A program made the translations under genes and the position numbers. From Candidatus Yaniella excrementigallinarum (GTDB taxonomy: Bacteria; Actinomycetota; Actinomycetes; Actinomycetales; Micrococcaceae), in assembly GCA_019113675.1 (NCBI GenBank), contig DXHA01000078.1, positions 1-47,606 of the forward strand: a stretch of 47,606 nucleotides of DNA. Direction: 5' to 3'. Shown in pieces: positions 7,225-16,919 of the stretch. Below the pieces are notes generated by a model, which saw only the letters and a list, made by a program, of their open reading frames with translations, did not search any database and was not told the DNA's origin. Each line of letters opens with the position of its first letter. Position 1 is the first letter of the stretch.

Positions 7225-9783
7225 ATGTGGAAACTTGCTACCAGTCAACTGCGTTTACAACCGCGCCGCTACGTTGCCGTGCTGCTGGCGATCGTGCTGG
7301 GCACCATGTTCCTGGCAGGTTCGCTACTGGTGACCTCGTCTGCCAAAGAAACCACTAAGCAGATGCTAGGTTCCACCTACGCCAACGCCGACCTGCTCAT
7401 TTCGGCGGATAATGACGTCTTATGGGATGAGGATACGGCCTTTTACGATCTGGCCGGTACGATGGATCAGCCCGGTAGTCTGGAAGATCTCTCCGGGGTT
7501 CAGGAAGTCTACCCGCTGGCCAGTGCCGCCACCGCCATGGCGCTACCGGAGGACTCAGAACAACAGGGTACCTATAACTCCGACGCCGATTATGTTTCCG
7601 CGACCAACCGCCCGGATGATGCCTCGCTGATTGCTGCTCCGATGGTTGACGGCGAGTTGCCGCAGAACGATGATGAGGTCACCATCGATGCTGAAGCCGC
7701 CAAGCGCCATGATGTGTCGGTGGGAGATTCTGTGACCTTTCGCGATCTCAGCGATGAATCCGAACAACAGTACAGCGTCTCGGGGGTCATCGATACCTCC
7801 ATGGATCCAACGACTGCCGGGGTAATTACCGCCTACACAACCGCCGATACGCTCAAGGCACTAGCCGGCGATTCGCCGACCTACACGATGGCGTTACTGC
7901 GGGTGGACGGCGATATTGATCAGGTCCGAGATGCCGTACAAAATGCCCTGGATGCTGCGGGTATTCCGGCGACCGTGAACACCCCGGATGTCCAAATTTC
8001 CGACGAACTTGTGGATTCCTTGGGCTTTGACGCCATCGGTGTCGTCTTGGGTGGTTTTTCTGCGATCGCCTTATTAGTGATGATGTTGGTCATCAATAAT
8101 ACGTTCTCGGTTTTGGTTGCCCAGCGCACCAGACAATACGCCCTGCAGCGAGTGTTGGGTGCCACCCGGGGCCAGATCCGTAAGGCTGTATTGGCCGAAT
8201 CGGTACTGATTGGGCTCATCGGGTCCGTCGTCGGTATTTTGGCGGCCGTCGGTCTGATGTTTGGGCTGCTAGCGCTTGCCCGAAATTGGATGGCCGGGGC
8301 CACCTTTGGTATGGATGCCTCGATTATTTGGGTGCTGGTTGCCGGGGTGGTAATTACCGTGGTTGCCTCGTGGTTGCCGGCCTCGCACGCGATGCGTGTT
8401 TCGCCGCTGGAGGCAATGCGTCCGGTTCCTGCTGTCACGCTGGGTTCCAAAGCCGGTAAATTCCGTTTGATTTTGGGGGCCGTGCTGTTCGTGGCCGGTA
8501 CCACCGGGCTGGTTCTATGGGCGCTCAACGGGCAGATCCTGCCGGCAATTTTGGCTGGTGCCGTGTCGTTTATTGGTGTTTTGGCACTAGGTGTGTTATT
8601 CGTTCCCGGTACAGTTTACGGGTTGGGTTGGTTGTCGCGGTCTACCGGTATCCCCGGCAAGATAGCGCAACTCAATGCTGTGCGGAATCGTTCGCGCACC
8701 GCGGCAACCGCCACCGCACTGGTGGTGGGGACCGCCCTTGTGGCCATGATTTTGACCGGTGGTCGTACCGCGCAGCACAACACTGATGAACTGTTGGCCA
8801 ATAATTATCCGGTTGATATCTACGCGCAGCTGACACAAGTCGATGCATCGGATACCGCCGAGGTTGCCAGCGTGACTGATGAGTTGGCCGATACTGCTGG
8901 TATTTCCAATGCTGCCCCGTTATATCCGGTAGCTACGCTCGATGAGCCATGGTCGGATACCGATCAGGTCATGAGTGCTGATGTGCAGCAGGTGGCCGAT
9001 GTCTCTGCTGGTATCGACGACGCCGATGCCCAGGCCCTGAAGGAGCCCGGTACGGTGTTGGTGCCCAATACTTATGAGGGCGATACATTGACGGTTTCCA
9101 CCGAGGACGGCGAGCAGGATCTCGATGTTGTCCGGTCGCAGTTGTCATCGGTTACTCCGTTGGTATCAGAAGCAACTGCTGAAGAACTTGGTGGCGATGT
9201 TACCGGTCCGGCTACTGTGTGGCTCAAGGTGGATAATCAGGACATGTCGCAGAATGATCTTCAGGAACTGATCACCACTATGGCTGCTAGTTCGGAAGTT
9301 TCGGCTGGAGACATAAGCTCACCATTAATGACGCGCACTGTATACCAGCAGGCCATTGATGTGGTGATGCTGACTGTCATTGGGTTGCTGGGTATTTCGG
9401 TGTTGATTGCGTTCGTTGGTGTTGCCAATACCCTGGCATTATCAGCAATGGAACGTACCCGTGAGAACGCTTTGATGCGAGCGCTGGGGCTAACAAAACG
9501 CGGTTTGCGTGCGATGTTGTCGTGGGAGGCCGTGTTAATTTCGGCGGTAGGTGCCATTCTGGGAAGCCTGTTAGGCATGTTCTATGGATGGGCTGGTTCG
9601 GTAGCGATCTTTTCGGAGATTGGCGAGAGCCAGGGCTCAACTGGGCCGGTGCATGTCACGTGGCCGTGGCTTGAGGTTCTCGGGGTTATCGCCGTGGCAG
9701 TAATTGCCGGGCTAGTTGCCTCGGTCGCTCCGTCACGTCGGGCAGCCAAGATGTCTCCGGTTGAGGGCCTGACCAGCGAGTGA
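7225..9783 (+). CDS. FtsX-like ABC transporter permease (two FtsX modules)
   Basis: An 852-residue membrane permease. One N-terminal TM helix (~15-37) precedes a large extracytoplasmic region, then a first FtsX module with three TM segments (~265-390), a second extracytoplasmic region (~500-690), and a second FtsX module at the C-terminus (~700-850). The conserved FtsX features 'RTRQYALQRVLGATRGQIR' and 'RTRENALMRALGLTKRGLR' appear at the starts of the two modules and show internal repetition. This is the usual arrangement for Gram-positive MacB-like permeases partnered with one ATPase. It is co-transcribed with the ATPase and is followed by a strong terminator. Substrate unknown. Confidence 0.9.
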   Translation: MWKLATSQLRLQPRRYVAVLLAIVLGTMFLAGSLLVTSSAKETTKQMLGSTYANADLLISADNDVLWDEDTAFYDLAGTMDQPGSLEDLSGVQEVYPLASAATAMALPEDSEQQGTYNSDADYVSATNRPDDASLIAAPMVDGELPQNDDEVTIDAEAAKRHDVSVGDSVTFRDLSDESEQQYSVSGVIDTSMDPTTAGVITAYTTADTLKALAGDSPTYTMALLRVDGDIDQVRDAVQNALDAAGIPATVNTPDVQISDELVDSLGFDAIGVVLGGFSAIALLVMMLVINNTFSVLVAQRTRQYALQRVLGATRGQIRKAVLAESVLIGLIGSVVGILAAVGLMFGLLALARNWMAGATFGMDASIIWVLVAGVVITVVASWLPASHAMRVSPLEAMRPVPAVTLGSKAGKFRLILGAVLFVAGTTGLVLWALNGQILPAILAGAVSFIGVLALGVLFVPGTVYGLGWLSRSTGIPGKIAQLNAVRNRSRTAATATALVVGTALVAMILTGGRTAQHNTDELLANNYPVDIYAQLTQVDASDTAEVASVTDELADTAGISNAAPLYPVATLDEPWSDTDQVMSADVQQVADVSAGIDDADAQALKEPGTVLVPNTYEGDTLTVSTEDGEQDLDVVRSQLSSVTPLVSEATAEELGGDVTGPATVWLKVDNQDMSQNDLQELITTMAASSEVSAGDISSPLMTRTVYQQAIDVVMLTVIGLLGISVLIAFVGVANTLALSAMERTRENALMRALGLTKRGLRAMLSWEAVLISAVGAILGSLLGMFYGWAGSVAIFSEIGESQGSTGPVHVTWPWLEVLGVIAVAVIAGLVASVAPSRRAAKMSPVEGLTSE

Positions 9784-9790
9784 GGCTTCT

Positions 9791-9826
9791 GGAGGCGGTG
9801 GATGTAATGTCCACCGCCTCCGTTTT
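9791..9826. terminator. Rho-independent terminator between convergent genes
   Basis: GGAGGCGGTGGA (9791-9802) pairs perfectly with TCCACCGCCTCC (9810-9821) around a 7-nt loop and is followed by GTTTT. A 12-bp GC-rich stem and T-run after the permease is a textbook intrinsic terminator. It also lies just past the stop of the convergent HNH gene and may act there too, although the T-run is on the plus side. Confidence 0.9.
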
Positions 9827-11717
9827 AGGTATTCCAGTACAGGTTGCGAAGTAATGGCTGGTATGGATCTAGCCAGGGAGCCGGTTGAAAGTAGGTCAGC
9901 CCTTCAACACGTCGGATTCTCCATTTCCCAATGTGAACGGCTGCGTGGTGGGATGGGCAGAGGGTGGTCGCGTTTCTTTCACTAGTCAACCCGCCGGCCA
10001 ACCAATCTTTAATATGGTGGATATCGCAATATACTGCGGGCACACTACACCCTGGGGCTTGGCAACCGCGGTCTCTGGCGAGGATGGCTCGCCGCTGTGC
10101 CGTGGTGAATAACCGCTGAGTGCGTTTCTGGTTCAGCACGGTGTCTGGACCATTCCAGATTTGGCCAACCAATTCGCTATCGCAACATAGGATGTCAGCA
10201 TCCTGCGGATGCATGGGTCCAATATTGACTGCTGTAGATTGAAAGGTCGTCCACGCTACCGGGTTTACCGGACCGGAGAAATCAACGTCATCTGGCGGGT
10301 GTTCGGGAGTATCTGGGTTGGGTCGTTTTATCACCGGCGCTAAGATCCCTGCTGGACCGGGTGGCCGTTGAGCGTCCGATGGCATTGGTGGCGCACCCAG
10401 GGTAAGATGTGCCGTTTGTATATCTTGGACAATAATAAGTTGTGCCGAGGCACCGTGGGATTTCTTAATGCCTATGTCTTTGGGGTCCATGCGTAACAAG
10501 GTATTGAACATGCCTATCAGCATTGCCCCAAGTTTTTGCCCAGCAGTTAGTTGCTCGATCGACGAGAGTTCTTCGTCGGTATACGGCCTGCCACCAACGT
10601 CTTCACCCAGTACTTGATCCCTGTCCGTTGGTAAGGGGATCTCATTGAAATTGCCAGGATGATTATCGGATGCGGCTGTACCGCCGTTGTCATCATTCTC
10701 TTTATAGTCACGTAGGAAATCAGCAAGATCTTGCGGGATGTCTGGTGGGGTTCCGTCAAAGTTCAGCATGTGGAGCCCAAAGTTTTTAAATGTTGCGTAC
10801 ACAGCGGGAGTCGCATCCATCCAGATCCTGCCACCTCCGGTGGGAAAATCTTTGGTTTTTATCGCGTTATCCGGCTGTTTACGTAGCGCCTCTGATGGAG
10901 AGGGCCCATCAGCATTCATTTCATATGCCACACGGTCCATCCAGTGCTTTTTCGCTTTGCCCAATTCTTCTGGGCTCGCTGCTTCACCGGCTTCAACCAG
11001 GGTGGGTTCAAAAGCAACCAAGACAGCATCTTTAAAATCTCTGGATTCGCCAACTTCAGTAGCGTATTTGGTGAGATCATTGTCTAAAGCGATGATCCGA
11101 TCCACGTTCTCACCCGGGATGCGGCCTTCGACAAAGGCTTCAGCGATTGAAGGGAATTTTGGTTGCGAAGCATGCAGTTCAGGGTCGCTACCTGGCGTAT
11201 GGGTTAGCGCCGAGGCACGATCGATATATTTTCCCGCTTTCGACGCTGACCATTGCATGGTCTGGCGCAAGTATTGTTTCGTATCACCAAAAGGCTTTTC
11301 ATCAGCTGGTGTCCCAAAGTATTTGGACTGTGACCGCATTGATGCTTCTACAAAACTGGTAAAGTGCGTCAGCGCGGATTCCGTGGAACGCTCTGCCTGT
11401 TTGAAAAGCAACCCCAGGGCCTGCAACGTGTCATAGTAATTCTCTGGCGGTGTCGGTGCGTCATGCGTCCGCTCACCGGCTGTATCAGGCGAAATAACCA
11501 CTGACTCCAGACCATTCCAGTCTGCGCCGCCGGCAGTTGTAAATGTAGGTACTTCGTTATAAGTAGCCGGATCAGAGATCCTCTGTGCAGCTTGCTTAAT
11601 TAACAGCACTCCAGCATGTAGTAACTCACCGACACTTGCCTCATCAATCTCATTTTCGTTTATGAGCGCAGTAGAGATTGGCGCACCGATATTCGGTAGT
11701 AGCGAGGTCAGTTTCAC
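9825..11717 (-). CDS. DUF222 / HNH endonuclease domain protein (13E12 repeat type)
   Basis: A 630-residue protein typical of actinobacteria: a long N-terminal DUF222 helical region and a C-terminal HNH nuclease-like domain at about residues 555-610, with CQAPGC, the DIHHI catalytic-type His pair, and LCPSHHAAVH. Such proteins occur in multiple copies in actinobacteria; their role is unsettled. The start at 11717 is supported by GGAGGACACC just upstream. Codon composition appears less GC-rich than the flanking permease. It lies beside a degraded AT-rich region, consistent with past mobility, but no terminal repeats were found around it. Confidence 0.88.
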   Translation of the reverse strand: MKLTSLLPNIGAPISTALINENEIDEASVGELLHAGVLLIKQAAQRISDPATYNEVPTFTTAGGADWNGLESVVISPDTAGERTHDAPTPPENYYDTLQALGLLFKQAERSTESALTHFTSFVEASMRSQSKYFGTPADEKPFGDTKQYLRQTMQWSASKAGKYIDRASALTHTPGSDPELHASQPKFPSIAEAFVEGRIPGENVDRIIALDNDLTKYATEVGESRDFKDAVLVAFEPTLVEAGEAASPEELGKAKKHWMDRVAYEMNADGPSPSEALRKQPDNAIKTKDFPTGGGRIWMDATPAVYATFKNFGLHMLNFDGTPPDIPQDLADFLRDYKENDDNGGTAASDNHPGNFNEIPLPTDRDQVLGEDVGGRPYTDEELSSIEQLTAGQKLGAMLIGMFNTLLRMDPKDIGIKKSHGASAQLIIVQDIQTAHLTLGAPPMPSDAQRPPGPAGILAPVIKRPNPDTPEHPPDDVDFSGPVNPVAWTTFQSTAVNIGPMHPQDADILCCDSELVGQIWNGPDTVLNQKRTQRLFTTAQRRAILARDRGCQAPGCSVPAVYCDIHHIKDWLAGGLTSERNATTLCPSHHAAVHIGKWRIRRVEGLTYFQPAPWLDPYQPLLRNLYWNT

Positions 11718-12423
11718 GGTGTCCTCCTGCGAGCGCTGAGAAAGAAATTAGGAGTAGTAGGAACCTAGAACATGAATGACAGGAGAACGGGAGTAGTGGG
11801 ATAAAAGTGGTTTCTTGGTTCTATTGTATCGCAGAACACCATACATAGCAAGCAGTTTTATATGTTGTTTTATATTTATTAATATGTCTACTATTATTTG
11901 TGTTGTTTTAACATACTTTCAGTCTTTGAATATGGTGTGTCGCACTTTTTGTGGATAACATTGCCAACGATTCAGATTTTCCACAGCCTTCACCAGCCCG
12001 TGTACTAGCTGCAAAGAAAGTGGGCTCACACTTGCCACGTATGGGATTTTTAGCCGACTACTTGATGAGAGGGGGGTACGGACCAACGATATATTTGGGC
12101 GCTAAAACAAATTTAACAGGCCGAACGTACTGGTTTTGCAACCGCGCGAAAACCATATTCGTACCGCAGAAGACGTCGCAGTAGTTGAGATTATTTCAGA
12201 TGGCCGGTTGAACCCGGTATGGCCCGGAGCCAGCCCACAAAAGCCTCGAGGCACTAGGCTATTCCAATACTGTACTGAAGTATTTGCCAACCCGAATAGC
12301 CCAACCGGCTGAACGGAACCTGCGCCGTCGTGACGAACCAGTCTGGGACTCGTTGGATCCCGGCCACGACATTATTATGCGTTCCATTAACCTGTTGGGC
12401 ACTCGGGTTGCTCTAGGGATGGA
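11718..12423. other. 706-bp AT-rich, apparently decayed region
   Basis: No intact gene was seen. The part from about 11820 to 11945 is markedly AT-rich. Two DnaA-box-like 9-mers sit at 11950-11958 (TGTGGATAA, an exact reverse complement of TTATCCACA) and 11977-11985 (TTTTCCACA, one mismatch), in opposite orientation. A broken reading frame at 12001-12312 weakly resembles a Uma2-type nuclease and is listed separately. The remainder shows nothing recognisable. Confidence 0.5.
12001..12312 (+). pseudogene. Possible Uma2-family (DUF820) nuclease remnant
   Basis: One frame reads as a protein-like stretch that is interrupted by TAA at 12103-12105. After the stop come PNVLVLQP and AEDVAVVEIIS, which resemble the PD...E.VS core of Uma2/PD-(D/E)XK-type proteins common in actinobacteria. 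No start, RBS or intact length is present, and the reading ends at TGA 12310. The call is weak: the resemblance rests on about 25 residues, and the stretch may simply be non-coding. Confidence 0.25.
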
Positions 12424-12443
12424 TTACTGGTCGATCCCTAGAG
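12411..12443 (-). terminator. Hairpin spanning the end of the phosphatase gene
   Basis: CTCTAGGGAT (12411-12420) and ATCCCTAGAG (12434-12443) are perfect 10-bp inverted arms around 13 nt that contain the phosphatase stop codon (12424-12426). It is a terminator-like stem, but no T-run follows on the minus strand, so intrinsic termination is unproven. Confidence 0.45.
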
Positions 12444-13908
12444 CCCGGCTGATGGTGAAGAAGACGTCGGTCTGATCGGTTAGCCCGCTGACATTTGCGG
12501 CGCCGGGCCCGTAGGCGGCGATGCGTAATTGCGCTCCGGTGTGGCCCTGGGAGTACGCTTCCGAATCCTCGGAAGTGGCATAGGCGACCGTCATCTCGCT
12601 GCCGTCAGCGGTGGTGAGTTTTCGTGATAGCCCCGGGTAGACGATCTCGGCGGCGTCGTCGTAGGAAATGTCTTCTTCCTCGGCCAGCTCAGTTATTTCG
12701 TCCTGCCCTACGTTGCCAACTATTTGTGAAGTGTGCGCATGGTCGGCGGTGACAAGCACCAGTGTTTCACCGTCTTCTTCAGCAAACTCCAAAGCCTGCT
12801 GCACGGCTTCATCAAGATCAACGGTTTCGCCAATTTGGCCACACACATTGGCCTCATGATTTTGTTTATCGATCGAGGCACCTTCAACTTGCAAAAAGAA
12901 GCCGTCCTCGTTGGTGCTGAGCAGGTCAATGGCATGTGAGGTTAGCTGCCCCAAATCTGGCATATCGGCTGTCCGCTCTGGGTTGTCCGCGCATTCGATG
13001 GGGTCGTCTAAGTACCCTTGTTGCTCCGCTTCATCGCCCTGCCACCGCACGGGCATATTCCCGTCGGCAAATAACCCCAGCACGGGGGCATCTTGATTGG
13101 CTTCGGTGACGGCTTCGAGCTCATCCAGGGTGGTAGGCAATTGGTAGCCGCGCTGCTGAGCCTGCTCGATCAACTTGGTGCCTTCCCAATCCCCAGCACG
13201 GGCCTGTTGTTCAAAGGACTCGGCTCCCCCGCCCAGGGTGACATCGGCGCGGGTGTCTAACAACTGTTCAGAAATGGAACCGGATCCGCCCTGATCTAGA
13301 GCGTCGTCGCCACATTCCTCCTCGTCATCGGGGCCGTAACACTTCCGCTGATCAACGTGTGCCCCCTGGACGGCGGGGGTCGCGTCCTGAATTTCTGAGG
13401 TCGTCACGTTGCCGGTGGCTAACCCGTTTTCTTTGGCCAATTCCAACAGTGTGGGCTGGGGTTCGCCGTGAATATCCACCGAGATCGCGCCGTTGGTGGT
13501 TTTCGTACCGGTTGCCCACGCAGTGCCCGACGCCGCTGAATCGGTCACATAATTGGGTTTACCGTCGTCGTCCAGGGCGTAGTGGGTATATTGGCCGGTT
13601 ACCGGTAGCGCATCGATGCCCTTGAACGTTCCGCCTGCACCCTCGGCATAGTTGCGCGCCACCGTGATTTCCGAATCCCCCATCCCATCGCCGATCAACA
13701 GGATGACGTTTTTGGCCTCAGATTCCGAAATCGCCTCTTCAAGGGCTTGCTGCTGATCGCCATCCACACGGCGAGCACCACCGTGTTCGCTCACGTCTCC
13801 GGTAGCTTCGCGTATGCCGGTTGCATCACCGGCGGCTTCGGCGCAACCCACCAATGCCAGGGCTGCCAAAAGTGTGCCGGTGCTTCTACCTAACCAGGCG
13901 CGTTTCAT
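12424..13908 (-). CDS. phoA: Alkaline phosphatase (PhoA family), lipoprotein
   Basis: A 494-residue secreted phosphomonoesterase. The N-terminus is a lipoprotein signal ending in the lipobox LVGC (Cys22), so the enzyme is probably anchored on the outer face of the membrane. The metal-binding [11 protein letters not shown] starts near residue 70, the nucleophile motif is TDSAAS (Ser124), and late metal ligands appear as VTADHAH and GHTGAQ. The start ATG 13908 follows GAAGGAAG; upstream in-frame codons add a non-signal-like extension. It is transcribed alone. Known members release phosphate from organic esters; phosphate control is likely but no PhoP box was confirmed upstream. Confidence 0.92.
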   Translation of the reverse strand: MKRAWLGRSTGTLLAALALVGCAEAAGDATGIREATGDVSEHGGARRVDGDQQQALEEAISESEAKNVILLIGDGMGDSEITVARNYAEGAGGTFKGIDALPVTGQYTHYALDDDGKPNYVTDSAASGTAWATGTKTTNGAISVDIHGEPQPTLLELAKENGLATGNVTTSEIQDATPAVQGAHVDQRKCYGPDDEEECGDDALDQGGSGSISEQLLDTRADVTLGGGAESFEQQARAGDWEGTKLIEQAQQRGYQLPTTLDELEAVTEANQDAPVLGLFADGNMPVRWQGDEAEQQGYLDDPIECADNPERTADMPDLGQLTSHAIDLLSTNEDGFFLQVEGASIDKQNHEANVCGQIGETVDLDEAVQQALEFAEEDGETLVLVTADHAHTSQIVGNVGQDEITELAEEEDISYDDAAEIVYPGLSRKLTTADGSEMTVAYATSEDSEAYSQGHTGAQLRIAAYGPGAANVSGLTDQTDVFFTISRALGIDQ

Positions 13909-14048
13909 ACAACTTCCTTCTACTTGTTTGTGATGATGACACATGCCAAGTTAGGAAGGCAATATGAACCCGTTGCGAGTTTTAGCTTAAGTCCGGTGAA
14001 ACTCTAAGAAACCGCGGTTTTGGATGAATTACGCCACGTCTCGGTACG

Positions 14049-14459
14049 TTATGCCATGACTGTTTCCAAAACGTCCCGCACATTTTGGCTGATCGGTGTG
14101 GGTTGTTGGTCATTGGAAAACATCACCACAACCGCCTCAACGGTAACCGCCACTTTGCCGTTTTGGCTCAATTCATGTTGCATCTCAAAGGAAGTGTTGC
14201 CGATCCGTGACACCCAAATACGTATGACGACGTCGTCGGGGTACATCACGGGACGAAAGAATTCGGTGGAAGTCGTCCGCAACACCGCGCCAAATGGCTC
14301 ATCGGAACCGGCTTTGCGCTGAAATTGTTCCATGGCCCGAATACGTGCTTCTTCAACCAGAGTCATGATCCGGGCATTATTAACATGGCCCATCATGTCC
14401 TGATCCGACCAGCGCAGTTCGATGCTGAGTTCCAGAGCATTGGCAGGTGCCTGCGACAT
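14049..14459 (-). CDS. Hotdog-fold acyl-CoA thioesterase (YbgC/FcbC-like)
   Basis: A 136-residue protein with the 4HBT signature: WSDQDMMGHVNNARIM near residues 16-31, where the Asp or its neighbour is normally catalytic, followed by the long helix LVEEARIRAMEQF. Family members hydrolyse acyl-CoA thioesters in the cytosol. The start ATG 14459 has an excellent ribosome-binding site (AGGAGGAAGA). It lies 37 bases after the flavin monooxygenase stop on the same strand, so it is probably the last gene of the SAM-riboswitch operon. Its link to methionine or sulfur metabolism is not obvious. Confidence 0.85.
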   Translation of the reverse strand: MSQAPANALELSIELRWSDQDMMGHVNNARIMTLVEEARIRAMEQFQRKAGSDEPFGAVLRTTSTEFFRPVMYPDDVVIRIWVSRIGNTSFEMQHELSQNGKVAVTVEAVVVMFSNDQQPTPISQNVRDVLETVMA

Positions 14460-14496
14460 TCTTCCTCCTGTGGTTAAAAACGTGGTCGACACTACA

Positions 14497-15975
14497 TTAG
14501 TCCGACGACGACGTCGCACCGGACAGGTTGACGCCCAAGACATCTGCCTTGCTGCGCTCGGTGGCCGCCGCACTGTAATCGGAAAATGCGCCACGATACT
14601 GTGCTGCCGGATGCGAAGCAGGAAGCCGATCAGCCCCGGTAAAGCGGCTTCGAAGCGTGACACCGTTTTGTAGTTGCAGGTCTTCGGCACTGCGGGCCAT
14701 ACCGCGGCGGCGCAGTTCGGGAATGATGTGGTCAATGAATTCCACATAGCTACCCGGCAGGGTGGCATTAATGACGTTGACCCCGTCAATACCGGCGTCC
14801 TGCCAGGCTTCCAGTTCATCCACAATTTGTTCCGGAGTACCGGTAATCCGCGTTGCCTGGGCTCGGAAGCGTGCCAGGTCACGGACGGTCATGGTGCCGT
14901 CGGGAGTCATTTTCTGTAATTCAGCCAGATGACCGCGGGCCCCCTCGGTCCTCAGCTCACCGATGGGCGTATCCAGGGGTAAATAACCCATATCGATGCC
15001 CAGGCTACCGCCAGTATGGGCGATCAGCGCGTGGTCATCTAAGGATTCGTCGAGCTCAGCTGCTTTAGCTGCAGCTTCCGCCTCGGTGGAACCAATGACA
15101 AAAGATAATCCTTGAATAAACTTCACATCTTGTCCCCGACGCCCGAATGCTACGGCACGACGACGTACATCTGCGGCGTGTTCTTGTGCTTGTTTGCGCT
15201 GGGGTGCCATGGAAAATGTTGCTTCGGCATGTTGTGCGGCCACATCTCTACCTCTGGGTGACGAGCCAGCCTGGAAGAGCAGCGGGGTCCGCTGCGGGGA
15301 GGGGGAAGATAAATGCGGGCCTTCCACCTGATAGTTTGCGCTGCTGTGATGAATTTTTGCGACCTTTGCCGGATCGGCATGCAATCCTATGCCGCGATCA
15401 TGCTCTAAGGTTTTATCAGCTAACAGTGCGTCGTCGTCCCAGGAACCTTCCCAGAGTTTGTAGCACACCTCAAGGTATTCTTCAGCCCGATCATAGCGGT
15501 CACCATGTTGTGCCAGCCCGGTACCACCGTAATTTCGGTGAGCGTTTTCAAGGGCGGAGGTAACCACGTTCCAGCCGACCCGTCCCCCGCTCAGATGGTC
15601 TAGGGTACTGAGCTGGCGGGCAAAGGTATACGGGTGAGTTTGGATAACCGACGAGGTGAGTGCCAACCCAATGCGCTGAGTGGTGGCCGCCAGTGCCGAT
15701 AGTAATACCAGTGGGTCATTGGCCGGGATTTGTAGGCCGCGGCGCAGATGGGAGGCCCAACCGCCTTCGTGATCGCCGTATACCCCGACCACATCGGCAA
15801 AAAACGCGATATCGAATCCCCCGTTTTCCAGGGTTTGTACCAGGTCAACCCAGTGTTGCAATTCGTTGAACCGGTGTTGTTGGGCCTCATCGTTACGCCA
15901 TACGCCACCCAGAATATGACTGGTGGTGTTCATCATGAAGGCCGATAAGATCAGTGGACGGCGAGGCTGTGACAC
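14497..15975 (-). CDS. NtaA/SnaA/DszA-family flavin-dependent monooxygenase
   Basis: A 492-residue bacterial-luciferase-like monooxygenase that uses FMNH2 from a separate reductase. Family features are the NELQHWVDLVQTLENGGFD start, FFADVVGVYG, and STLDHLSGGRVGWNVVTS near residues 130-147. Known members oxidise sulfur or nitrogen heterocycles and related compounds (dibenzothiophene sulfone, nitrilotriacetate, pristinamycin). GTG 15975 follows AGGAG. It starts 24 bases after the second metQ stop, so it appears to be part of the SAM-riboswitch-controlled methionine-uptake operon. This suggests oxidation of an organosulfur compound to release sulfur or methionine-related products. Another member of the same family lies at 36642-37943 behind a TPP riboswitch. 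Confidence 0.87.
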   Translation of the reverse strand: MSQPRRPLILSAFMMNTTSHILGGVWRNDEAQQHRFNELQHWVDLVQTLENGGFDIAFFADVVGVYGDHEGGWASHLRRGLQIPANDPLVLLSALAATTQRIGLALTSSVIQTHPYTFARQLSTLDHLSGGRVGWNVVTSALENAHRNYGGTGLAQHGDRYDRAEEYLEVCYKLWEGSWDDDALLADKTLEHDRGIGLHADPAKVAKIHHSSANYQVEGPHLSSPSPQRTPLLFQAGSSPRGRDVAAQHAEATFSMAPQRKQAQEHAADVRRRAVAFGRRGQDVKFIQGLSFVIGSTEAEAAAKAAELDESLDDHALIAHTGGSLGIDMGYLPLDTPIGELRTEGARGHLAELQKMTPDGTMTVRDLARFRAQATRITGTPEQIVDELEAWQDAGIDGVNVINATLPGSYVEFIDHIIPELRRRGMARSAEDLQLQNGVTLRSRFTGADRLPASHPAAQYRGAFSDYSAAATERSKADVLGVNLSGATSSSD

Positions 15976-15999
15976 GGTGTGCTCCTGTTATTATGCGGT

Positions 16000-16896
16000 T
16001 TATTCTGCGACAAAGGTTTCCCAGGGTTCGTCAATATTGTCGATTGTGTATTCATCGGTAAACTCCACGGACCCTTCCAAATACTCATCGAACCAAGCTT
16101 CAACCTCCTCGGACTGGTAGGCCTCCTGTAGGGCACGAGTTTTTTCGGTATCTTGCTGGCCCGGTTGTACCCCCACCACAATCGAGTAGGGCAAGGTGTC
16201 TTCAAGTTCCGGCTCCAGTTCCAGTGTCACCTCATCGAGGTCATAGTCGGCTTCAACTACCAAACGGGTAAAGGAGAAGCCGGCATCCACATCCGGTAGG
16301 GTTTGGGCAGTAGATTGCTGGTCGACTTCAACGAACTCAAAATCGTGCGGATTCGCCGTGATATCTGCCTGGGATAATTCGGTGACCGGCACCGATTCGT
16401 CAACTTCAAGCAGCCCGGCATCCGCAAGGATTTTGATGCCACGACCGTTATTGGCGGTATCTACCGGTAAGGATATTTGTGCGCCGTCGGGCAGGTCTTC
16501 AAGACTGTCATGTTTGAGGGAAAAGATACCGGACGGCGCGTAGTAAACCGAAAAGGCTGGGGCAACATCGGTGTCGTTATCGGCGTTGAACTGACGCAAA
16601 TAGGCGGCGTTTTGGAAGTAGTTGGCGTCGTATTCACCTTCCGAGACCACATTATTGGGTTGAATAATATCGGTGACGTAGGTGGTATCCAGTGTCCAGC
16701 CATCCTCGGCCAATACATCTTTTACGATTTCAGTAGGTTCTTGATATGGCGCGGATTCGGTGACGATGATGCTGATGGTTTTATCCTCGTCATCGGCACC
16801 GGCCAAACCGCAGCCGGTCATAACAAGGCCAACGCTAGCTGATAGGGCAAAGCCGCGTCGGTAACGAATTTGGTGGGTGTTGAGCATGTTGTTCAT
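16000..16896 (-). CDS. metQ: MetQ-like substrate-binding lipoprotein, copy 2
   Basis: NlpA/MetQ-family extracellular binding protein that delivers methionine (or an analogue) to the MetNI transporter. The signal peptide ends in the lipobox MTGC (Cys near 29). The mature part contains TISIIVTESAPYQEP, QPNNVVSEGEYDANYFQ and the LPVDTANNGRG ligand-loop segment. It is a close paralogue of the upstream gene, with a 62-bp stretch identical in both (16751-16812 and 17671-17732). Start: ATG 16896 gives a usual lipoprotein signal; ATGs at 16911 and 16920 (overlapping the previous stop as TAATG) and 16887 are also in frame. The RBS is weak at all of them, suggesting translational coupling. Ligand specificity may differ from copy 1. 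Confidence 0.88.
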   Translation of the reverse strand: MNNMLNTHQIRYRRGFALSASVGLVMTGCGLAGADDEDKTISIIVTESAPYQEPTEIVKDVLAEDGWTLDTTYVTDIIQPNNVVSEGEYDANYFQNAAYLRQFNADNDTDVAPAFSVYYAPSGIFSLKHDSLEDLPDGAQISLPVDTANNGRGIKILADAGLLEVDESVPVTELSQADITANPHDFEFVEVDQQSTAQTLPDVDAGFSFTRLVVEADYDLDEVTLELEPELEDTLPYSIVVGVQPGQQDTEKTRALQEAYQSEEVEAWFDEYLEGSVEFTDEYTIDNIDEPWETFVAE

Positions 16897-16919
16897 CTTT
16901 CTGCGGAGCATTCGAGGCA

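Noticed and set aside
7920-8528. 202-codon reading frame opposite the FtsX-like permease
   Set aside because: Antisense shadow; no start signal and a permease module is clearly encoded on the other strand.
13909-14048. PHO-box-like sequence (GTTCATATTGCC) upstream of the alkaline phosphatase
   Set aside because: Only one partial half-site; the required direct repeat with regular spacing is absent.
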